Shown: positions 53,467 to 64,000 of the stretch, one piece after another
How the letters are laid out: every line of letters begins with the position of its first letter
Position numbering within the stretch: position 1 is the first letter of the stretch
NCBI RefSeq assembly: GCF_010731755.1
Contig: NZ_AP022589.1
Location: forward strand, 744,001 to 808,000
Direction of reading: 5' to 3'
Source of the DNA: Mycolicibacter minnesotensis
Lineage (GTDB): Bacteria > Actinomycetota > Actinomycetes > Mycobacteriales > Mycobacteriaceae
DNA length: 64,000 bases
Made by a program: the position numbers and the translations under genes
Notes under the pieces: model-generated
Database searches by the model: none
Seen by the model: the letters and a program-made list of their open reading frames with translations, nothing else
What the model was told of the DNA's origin: nothing

Positions 53467-53520
53467 CGCAGCCGGCGGCCACCGCCCCCACGCCGGCGGC
53501 GAAATTGGCACCATGGCTAG

Positions 53521-57980
<4,460 letters not shown>

Positions 57981-57981
<1 letters not shown>

Positions 57982-58730
57982 TGCCCGAGGGCGACACCGT
58001 CTTTCGCACCGCGGCGGCGCTCACCACGGCGCTCACAGGCAAGACGCTAACTCGTTGTGACATCCGGGTACCCCGCTACGCCGAGGTCGATCTGACCGGA
58101 CAGCGGGTGGACGAGGCGATCAGTCGGGGCAAACATCTGTTCATTCGCGTCGGGCCCACCAGCATCCACTCGCATCTGAAGATGGAGGGCAGCTGGCGCA
58201 TCGGCCGCCGTCCGGTCGATCATCGGGCACGTATCATCTTGGAGGCCAGTCAGATTCGTGCTACCGGCGTCGACCTCGGCACGTTGGAGGTGCTGGATCG
58301 TCGACTCGACAGCGTGCCGGTGGCGCACCTGGGACCCGACCTTCTCGGCGAAGACTGGGATCCCGAGGCGGCAGCGGCCCGCCTGACCACCGATCCGCAG
58401 CGCCCCTTGGCCTCAGCCCTGTTGGACCAGACGGTGATGGCCGGGATCGGCAACGTCTACTGCAATGAACTGTGCTTCGTCATGGGCCGGCTACCGGGCA
58501 GTCCCGTCGTCGACCTCAGCGATCCTTCTCGACTGGTGTCGCGGGCGCGGGAGATGCTGTGGGCCAATCGCTTGCGCGGGAATCGCTGCACCACCGGCGA
58601 CACCAGGCCCGGCCGTCAGCTGTGGGTGTACGGCCGGGCCGGCCTGCCGTGCCGGCGGTGCGGTACCGCGATCAGCGACGACCGCGCCGGCGACCGGATC
58701 CGGTTCTGGTGCTCAACCTGCCAGCGCTGA
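57981..58730 (+). CDS. nei2: Endonuclease VIII-type DNA glycosylase
   Basis: A 249-residue Fpg/Nei-family glycosylase/AP lyase that removes oxidised bases. After Met loss the N-terminal Pro-Glu (PEGDTV) supplies the catalytic amine and acid. The helix-two-turn-helix region is [20 protein letters not shown] (20 residues), and the C-terminal zinc finger has CRRCG...WCSTC. The Nei2 assignment follows the lhr overlap, as in M. tuberculosis Rv3296-Rv3297. Codon use is ordinary. Confidence 0.93.
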
Positions 58731-58758
58731 ACCGAATCCCGTCACCGTCGCGCGAGGC

Positions 58759-59133
58759 TCACGGCCACCCGCCGCAGCCGACCCCGGGAACGCAGCCTCC
58801 ACCGCCGCCGGGACCGCCCCAACCGGTGGGCCCGCCGGGAATGCTGCCACTGCCGCCGCCGGGGCCACCGCTACCGGTCGGGCCACCGGGAATCGCCCCG
58901 CCACCCCCACCGGGGCCACCGCCACCGGTCGGGCCACCGGGTTCACCCGGCTCACCGGGACCGGGCTCACCGGGCACCGGCTCGGGGGCGACCTCGGTCG
59001 TGGTGGTGCTTGTCGTTGTCGTGGTGGTGCTTGTGGTGCTCGGCGCCTCTTCTTTGGTGCCGCTGCAGCCGGCGGCCATCAGCGCCATTGCGCTGCCGAT
59101 CACCGCGATCGTCATCTTGCCGTGTGCCTGCAT
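58759..59133 (-). CDS. Gly/Pro-rich lipoprotein
   Basis: A 124-residue protein with a signal peptide and lipobox MAAGC (Cys23), then a Thr/Ser-rich spacer (TTSTTTTTTSTTTT) and a tail of Gly-Pro repeats (GGPTG-GGPGGG units). It would be tethered to the membrane and project flexibly into the envelope. The repeats are low complexity at protein and DNA level (58795-58960 region), so length may vary between strains. No catalytic motif is visible. A start at the seventh codon (ATG) is possible. Confidence 0.72.
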   Translation of the reverse strand: MQAHGKMTIAVIGSAMALMAAGCSGTKEEAPSTTSTTTTTTSTTTTEVAPEPVPGEPGPGEPGEPGGPTGGGGPGGGGGAIPGGPTGSGGPGGGSGSIPGGPTGWGGPGGGGGCVPGVGCGGWP

Positions 59134-59138
59134 GAGTA

Positions 59139-60086
59139 TCAGACTCCCCTCTGCTCTGGGTCGTGGTTTCCTGTACCCCGGACGGACGACGCCGAAACCC
59201 GCGCCGGCGGCTGCCCGTCGGTGTCGAGATCGCGGGCGCTGGCGAAACTGCGTAGCCGGCCGGAAAACGGATCGTCGAACTCCAGCAGGTGAGCCAGCAG
59301 CTGCAGCGGCCGGGAGAAGTCGTCGGGGACGACGTCGAGGACCTGCGGATAGAGCGGGTCGCCGTCGATCGGCAAGCCGAGGGCAGCCAGGTGCACCCGC
59401 AACTGATGGGTGCGCCCGGTGCGCGGGATCAGCCGGTACCGGCCCTCGCCGAGGGACTCCACCAGCGTCTCGGCGTTCGGCTCGCCCGCCTCTTCACACG
59501 CCTGCAGGCAGCCGCGCCGTTTGACGATCCGGCTGCGTATCAGCCGGGGAAAATCACCGGTGGGCTGCGCCGAGGACCGTGCCAGGTACTGCTTGCGCAC
59601 CAAACCCCGGGCGAACAGGGTCTGATAGGCCCCGCGCAGCTCTCGGCGCGTGGTGAACAGCAGTACTCCGGCGGTCAGTCGATCCAAGCGGTGCGCCGGA
59701 CTGAGTTCGGGCAGGTCCAACTCGCGCCGCAGCCGCACCAGTGCGGTCTGAGCCACGTGACTGCCTCGTGGCATGGTCGCCAGGAAATGCGGCTTGTCGA
59801 CCACCACCAGGTCCGCATCGCGATACAGCACGGGAATGTCGTAAGGCACCGGGACCTCGTCGGGCAGGTCCCGGTACATAAAGACAGGGGTCCCGGCCGG
59901 CAGCGACGTGGTGTCATCGACGACCGCCCCGGTCGCAGTCACCACCTCGCCGGCAGCCACCTTCGCCGCAACGGCAGCACCGAAGCGGACCCGCAGCTCG
60001 GCCGCAACCGGGCCACCCCGCAGTCGAAGCCGAGCCGGCCCCAGTCCATCGCGGACCGGCAGGGGTGCGGGGCGTCGGCGAGTCAT
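59139..60086 (-). CDS. RluA-family pseudouridine synthase (Rv3300c-like)
   Basis: A 315-residue enzyme converting specific uridines of rRNA or tRNA to pseudouridine. The catalytic Asp135 lies in HRLDRLTAGVLLF, and RTGRTHQLRVHL is the second conserved segment. Typical RluA members target 23S rRNA or tRNA. The S4 domain of some members is not recognisable; the N-terminal LRVRFGAAVAAKV region may be a degenerate version. ATG overlaps the nhaA stop by four bases. Confidence 0.87.
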   Translation of the reverse strand: MTRRRPAPLPVRDGLGPARLRLRGGPVAAELRVRFGAAVAAKVAAGEVVTATGAVVDDTTSLPAGTPVFMYRDLPDEVPVPYDIPVLYRDADLVVVDKPHFLATMPRGSHVAQTALVRLRRELDLPELSPAHRLDRLTAGVLLFTTRRELRGAYQTLFARGLVRKQYLARSSAQPTGDFPRLIRSRIVKRRGCLQACEEAGEPNAETLVESLGEGRYRLIPRTGRTHQLRVHLAALGLPIDGDPLYPQVLDVVPDDFSRPLQLLAHLLEFDDPFSGRLRSFASARDLDTDGQPPARVSASSVRGTGNHDPEQRGV

Positions 60087-61348
60087 CGCGCCGAGCCATG
60101 CAGGTCACGGGCGTAGCTGCGATCGCGAAGGGTCAACAGTATTGCCGCCAGCGAGGCCGCAATCAGGGTGCCGATCAGCACGCCCACCTTGACATGTTCC
60201 TGGCGAGTGGGATCGGCGAAGGCGAGGTCGCCGATGAGCAGTGCGATGGTGAATCCGATGCCGCCGAGCAGAGCCAGCGCCACCACGTCGATCCACTTCA
60301 GGGAGGCGTCGAGCTCGGCTCGGGTCAGCGCTGCGGTCAGCGCGGCCGCCCCCGTGATGCCGACGACTTTGCCGACGACCAGGCCCGCGATGATACCGAG
60401 AGCGATCGGATCACGTAGGGCCGTGGTCAACCCGGTCAGCCCGCCGAGGGTCACCCCGGCTGCGAAGAACGCGAACACCGGGACGGCCACGCCCGCCGAC
60501 AGCGGGCGGATCAGGTGTTCGAGTTCCTTGGCCTCCAGCCGGCGCCGCTGCCTCGAACCGCCGTTGCGTGGCGCACGCACCGGGACCGTCAAGCCCAGCA
60601 AGACCCCGGCGATGGTGGCGTGCACACCGGATTCGTGGACGAAATACCAGGTGGCCGCAGCCAGCGGGAGCAGAACCGCGAAGTGGCCGAGCCGGCGTGC
60701 GGCCACCGCGAACAACGCCAACGGGACACCGGCGAGACCGAGTGCGACGAGGTCGAGGTGGCCGGTATAGAACACCGCGATCACCGTCACCGCCAAGAGA
60801 TCATCGACCACGGCCAGGGTCAGCAGGAAAGTGCGCAGCGCCGAGGGCAGGTGTGAGGAGATCACGGCCAGAACGGCCAGCGCGAACGCGATATCGGTGG
60901 CCGTGGGAATGGCCCATCCCCGGAGCGCCCCGTCCCCGGTATGAACGTTGACCGCGACGTACACCGCCGCGGGCGCCACCATTCCGCCGACGGCGGCGAC
61001 AACGGGAAGCACTGCGCGACGCGGGTCACGCAGGTCACCGGCCAGCACCTCGTACTTGAGCTCCAGTCCGACCACGAAGAAGAAGACCGCCAGCAGTGCG
61101 TCGGCGGCCCAGGACGACAGGGGCAGATTCAATCCCCAGGCAGCAGGTCCGACGGCGATGGCTCCCAGCCGGAAATAGGCCTGCGACCACGGCGAATTGG
61201 CCCACAAGACAGCGACGGTCGCGGCGACCAGCAGCAGCGCGCCGCCGACGGTCTCCTTGCGGAGCACATCGGCGAGTCGAGGGGCCTCAGTCGAAGACGC
61301 GCCTCCGAACAGTGGGGAGCGCCCAGGTTTCACCGGATCGGGCAGCAC
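60083..61348 (-). CDS. nhaA: NhaA-type Na+/H+ antiporter
   Basis: A 421-residue antiporter with about twelve membrane helices. The ion-binding Asp pair is in LAVVDDLLAV, and AVFFFVVGLELK and GWAIPTATDIAFAL are family blocks. It exchanges external protons for internal sodium. The last segment is short compared with E. coli NhaA but complete. The GTG start lies directly after the glpD2 stop (TGA then GTG), so the genes are co-transcribed. Rv-number correspondence was not assigned. Confidence 0.88.
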   Translation of the reverse strand: MLPDPVKPGRSPLFGGASSTEAPRLADVLRKETVGGALLLVAATVAVLWANSPWSQAYFRLGAIAVGPAAWGLNLPLSSWAADALLAVFFFVVGLELKYEVLAGDLRDPRRAVLPVVAAVGGMVAPAAVYVAVNVHTGDGALRGWAIPTATDIAFALAVLAVISSHLPSALRTFLLTLAVVDDLLAVTVIAVFYTGHLDLVALGLAGVPLALFAVAARRLGHFAVLLPLAAATWYFVHESGVHATIAGVLLGLTVPVRAPRNGGSRQRRRLEAKELEHLIRPLSAGVAVPVFAFFAAGVTLGGLTGLTTALRDPIALGIIAGLVVGKVVGITGAAALTAALTRAELDASLKWIDVVALALLGGIGFTIALLIGDLAFADPTRQEHVKVGVLIGTLIAASLAAILLTLRDRSYARDLHGSAR

Positions 61349-63061
61349 TCAGGTCAGCGGAATCGGCTCGAGTATTTCCGCCCGCGCTTCGGGGGCGCTG
61401 GCACGCAGCGCGTCGGCCGACGGATCGTCGGGCTGTTCCTGCGAGAGGATCTCGGCCTCCACCCGAGCGAGGTAGTTGGCCACCTCGCGATCGACGTAGG
61501 CCTCGTCCCAACCGAGGACCGTAGCCATCACCTCGGCGACCTCGCGGGCGCAGTTCACCCCGCGGTGGGCGTACTCGATGGAGATCCGGGTCCGCCGGGC
61601 CAACACATCTTCGAGATGCAGGGCACCCTCGGCGAAGGCAGCATAAGCGACTTCGACCCGCAGGTAGGTCGGCGCCTCGGCGATCGGATCCAGCAGATCC
61701 GGCGCCTCGTCGGCCAACGCCAACACGTCGTGGATCAGCGAGCCGTAACGGTCCAGCAGGTGCCGCACCCGGTAGGGGTGTAGGCCCTGTTCGGCCCCCA
61801 CGTGCTCGGCCTGGTTGATCAACGCGAAGTAACCGTCGGCCCCCACCAAGGGGACTTTTTCGGTGATCGAGGGCGCCACTCGCGTCGGGATGTACTCGGC
61901 GGCGGCGTCGATCGCGTCGGCGCCCATCACCCGGTAGGTGGTGTATTTGCCGCCGGCGATGGCCACCAGCCCCGGCGCGGGTACGGCCACCGCATGTTCC
62001 CGCGACAGCTTGGAGGTGTCGTCGTTCTCCCCCGCCAACAGCGGCCGCAATCCGGCGTACACACCCTCGATATCGGCGTGCGTCAGCGGGGTCGCCAGCG
62101 CGGTGTTGACGTGGGTCAGGATGTAGTCGATGTCGGCCTTGGTGGCCGCCGGGTGCGCCAGATCCAGGTTCCAGTCGGTGTCGGTGGTGCCGATGATCCA
62201 GTGCGTGCCCCAAGGGATGACGAACAACACCGACTTCTCGGTTCGCAGGATGATCGCGGCTTCCGACACGATCCGGTCCCGGGGCACCACGATGTGGACG
62301 CCCTTGGACGCGCGGACATGGAACCGGCCGCGCTGGCGCGAGAGCGCCTGGATCTCATCGGTCCACACCCCGGTGGCATTGACCACCACGTGGCCGTGAA
62401 CTTCGGTGATCGCGCCGTCTTCGGAATCGCGGACCCGCACCCCGGTCACCCGGTCGCCTTCGCGCAGCAGCGCGACGACTTGGCTTGAGGTACGGATGAC
62501 CGCCCCGTAGTGCGCCGCGGTGCGCGCGACGGTCAGGGTGTGACGGGCGTCGTCCACAACGGTGTCGTAGTAACGGATGCCACCGATCAGAGCGCTGCGC
62601 TTGAGTCCCGGACACAGCCGCAACGCGCCGGCCCGAGTCAGATGCCGTTGCGCGGGAACGGACTTCGCCCCACCCAGTTGGTCATACAAGAAGATTCCGC
62701 TGGCCACATACGGCCGCTCCCACCACCGCCGGGTCAGTGGATACAGGAACGGCAGGGGTTTGACCAGGTGCGGGGCCAGCGTGGTCAGCGACAGCTCGCG
62801 TTCGTGCAGCGCCTCGCGTACCAGGCCGAACTCCAGCTGCTCGAGGTAGCGCAAGCCTCCGTGGAACATCTTCGAGCTACGGCTCGAGGTCCCGGCGGCG
62901 AAGTCGCGCGCCTCGATCAGCGCCACCTTGAGGCCGCGCGTGGCGGCGTCGAGAGCGCAACCGGCGCCCACCACTCCTGCCCCGATCACGACTACGTCGA
63001 ACTGCTCACTGCCCAGTTGTTCCCAGGCTCGTGCTCGTTGGTCCGGTCCCAGCGTGCTCAC
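61349..63061 (-). CDS. glpD2: Glycerol-3-phosphate dehydrogenase
   Basis: A 570-residue FAD enzyme oxidising glycerol-3-phosphate to dihydroxyacetone phosphate and passing electrons to menaquinone. The dinucleotide loop is VVVIGAGVVGAGCALDAATR at the N-terminus. FAD-domain segments GTSSRSSKMFHGGLRYLEQ and the late GGKYTTYRVMGADAIDAAAE are typical. The orthologue in M. tuberculosis is Rv3302c (585 residues). It lies upstream of nhaA and downstream of lpdA on the same strand. Confidence 0.94.
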   Translation of the reverse strand: MSTLGPDQRARAWEQLGSEQFDVVVIGAGVVGAGCALDAATRGLKVALIEARDFAAGTSSRSSKMFHGGLRYLEQLEFGLVREALHERELSLTTLAPHLVKPLPFLYPLTRRWWERPYVASGIFLYDQLGGAKSVPAQRHLTRAGALRLCPGLKRSALIGGIRYYDTVVDDARHTLTVARTAAHYGAVIRTSSQVVALLREGDRVTGVRVRDSEDGAITEVHGHVVVNATGVWTDEIQALSRQRGRFHVRASKGVHIVVPRDRIVSEAAIILRTEKSVLFVIPWGTHWIIGTTDTDWNLDLAHPAATKADIDYILTHVNTALATPLTHADIEGVYAGLRPLLAGENDDTSKLSREHAVAVPAPGLVAIAGGKYTTYRVMGADAIDAAAEYIPTRVAPSITEKVPLVGADGYFALINQAEHVGAEQGLHPYRVRHLLDRYGSLIHDVLALADEAPDLLDPIAEAPTYLRVEVAYAAFAEGALHLEDVLARRTRISIEYAHRGVNCAREVAEVMATVLGWDEAYVDREVANYLARVEAEILSQEQPDDPSADALRASAPEARAEILEPIPLT

Positions 63062-63124
63062 GTGTGTCAGGCTACGTGGCTTTCAGGCCCGACCGGGTGT
63101 GACGCGCGCTTCACGTAGGGCGGC

Positions 63125-64000
63125 TCAGTCCAGGTCGTCGTGCGTCATCAGTCGACGGGCCGCCTCGGTGAGCGATCCGGACAAGGAGGGATACACGGCC
63201 AGCGTCTGCGCCAGGTCAGCCACGGTGATCCGGTTCTGCACCGCCAGTGCGATCGGCAGGATCAACTCCGAAGCGATCGGGGCCACCACTACCCCGCCGA
63301 TCACCGTTCCGGTCGCCGGCCTGCAGAAAAGCTTGAGAAACCCGTAACGCATCCGGCTCATCTTGGCCCGGGCATTGGTCTGCAACGGCAGCATGACGGT
63401 GCGGGCCGGGACGGTGCCGTCATCGATCTGGGACTGCGGAACGCCCACCGCGGCGATCTCGGGGCGGGTGAACACCGCTGCTGCCACCGTGCGCAGTCGA
63501 ATCGGAGCCACCGCGTCGCCCAGGGCGTGATACATCGCGATCCGGCCCTGCATGGCTGCCACCGACGCCAGCGGCAGCAGGCCCGTGCAGTCACCGGCCG
63601 CGTAGATCCCGGGTACCGAAGTCCGCGACACCCGGTCCACTTGCAGATAGCTGCCCGGCCCCAGCTCGATCCCCACCCGCTCCAGGCCCAGCCCGGCGGT
63701 GTTGGGCACCGAACCCACCGTCATCAGGGCGTGGCTTCCCCACACGGTGCGACCGTCGGCCATGGTGATCAGCACCCCGTCCTGGTGGCGGGTGACCGAC
63801 TTGGCTCGCGCGTTCTTGACCAGGGTGACGCCGCGCTCGGCGAACACGGTCTCCAGCACCCGGGCGGCGTCGGGATCCTCGTGCGGCAGCACCCGATCGC
63901 GGCTGGCGACAACGGTCACCTTGACGCCGAGTTCGGTGTAGGCGTTGGCGAACTCCGCGCCGGTGACACCGGAACCCACCACCACCAGGTGCTCCGGCAA
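63125..64000 (-). CDS. lpdA: NAD(P)H-quinone reductase, C-terminal part (5' end outside window)
   Basis: The final 291 residues of a flavoprotein disulfide-reductase-like enzyme. The NAD-binding motif VVVGSGVTGAEFANAY, YAAGDCTGLLPLASVAA and the C-terminal interface domain (VFTRPEIAAVGVPQSQ) are present. The dithiol active site, which is lost in M. tuberculosis LpdA (Rv3303c), would lie upstream and cannot be seen. The orthologue reduces quinones and protects against oxidative stress. Position after glpD2 matches M. tuberculosis. Confidence 0.92.
   Translation of the reverse strand: MPEHLVVVGSGVTGAEFANAYTELGVKVTVVASRDRVLPHEDPDAARVLETVFAERGVTLVKNARAKSVTRHQDGVLITMADGRTVWGSHALMTVGSVPNTAGLGLERVGIELGPGSYLQVDRVSRTSVPGIYAAGDCTGLLPLASVAAMQGRIAMYHALGDAVAPIRLRTVAAAVFTRPEIAAVGVPQSQIDDGTVPARTVMLPLQTNARAKMSRMRYGFLKLFCRPATGTVIGGVVVAPIASELILPIALAVQNRITVADLAQTLAVYPSLSGSLTEAARRLMTHDDLD

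Overview
The window is chromosomal DNA of a Mycobacteriaceae species, high in GC throughout. Two things point there. First, gene order closely follows the M. tuberculosis Rv3264c-Rv3303c segment: manB-wbbL-rmlD, lcp1, TIGR03089 gene, pacL1-ctpC, then fadE25-purE-purK, a GtrA gene, birA, accD5-accE5-maf-sseA-sufE-accA3, sigF, lhr-nei2, nhaA-glpD2-lpdA. Second, the individual proteins are mycobacterial types (MPT63, cutinases, UsfY, AccE5, DUF6131). It is not M. tuberculosis itself: several blocks are inserted or rearranged, which suggests an environmental species. No tRNA, rRNA, IS element, prophage or CRISPR array was seen. Gene identities rest on recall of family motifs and M. tuberculosis order, not on a database search.

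Layout. 0-6.1 kb: cell-wall linker genes (rhamnose/mannose nucleotide sugars, rhamnosyltransferase, Lcp1 ligase) with a 57-bp hairpin-forming tandem repeat between rmlD and lcp1. 6.2-9.6 kb: zinc/metal efflux platform (pacL1-ctpC and a His-rich CDF-like protein). 9.7-22.2 kb, all on the minus strand: a PknD-like receptor with kinase-disabling substitutions beside a PstS lipoprotein, an acyltransferase, a DUF2339 membrane protein, then a four-gene overlapping operon pta-ackA-sensor kinase-response regulator, and a class V aminotransferase. 22.2-35.8 kb: conserved mycobacterial core (acyl-CoA dehydrogenase, purine synthesis, biotin ligase, and the acyl-CoA carboxylase subunits AccD5, AccE5 and AccA3).

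35.8-53.5 kb is the most distinctive part. In M. tuberculosis accA3 and sigF are neighbours; here about 14 kb lies between them and about 3 kb more accessory DNA lies beyond. The region holds sigF-rsbW(usfX)-usfY, two STAS anti-sigma-antagonist paralogues, a MEDS-sensor/RsbW-like ATPase fusion, a PAS-ANTAR protein, an orphan GlnR-like regulator, hsp20-merR, two cutinases, an MPT63 homologue, a F420-type oxidoreductase, a haem-oxygenase-like enzyme, a FAD-Rieske oxidoreductase and several very small membrane proteins. Fifteen sites resembling the SigF promoter (GTTT, 15-17 bases, GGGTA) can be read in front of these genes. The region therefore looks like a stress regulon physically gathered around its own sigma factor, with candidate partner-switching inputs encoded alongside.

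53.5-64 kb returns to core genes: Lhr helicase with Nei2, a Gly/Pro-rich lipoprotein, an RluA-type pseudouridine synthase, NhaA, GlpD2 and the C-terminal part of LpdA, which runs off the window.
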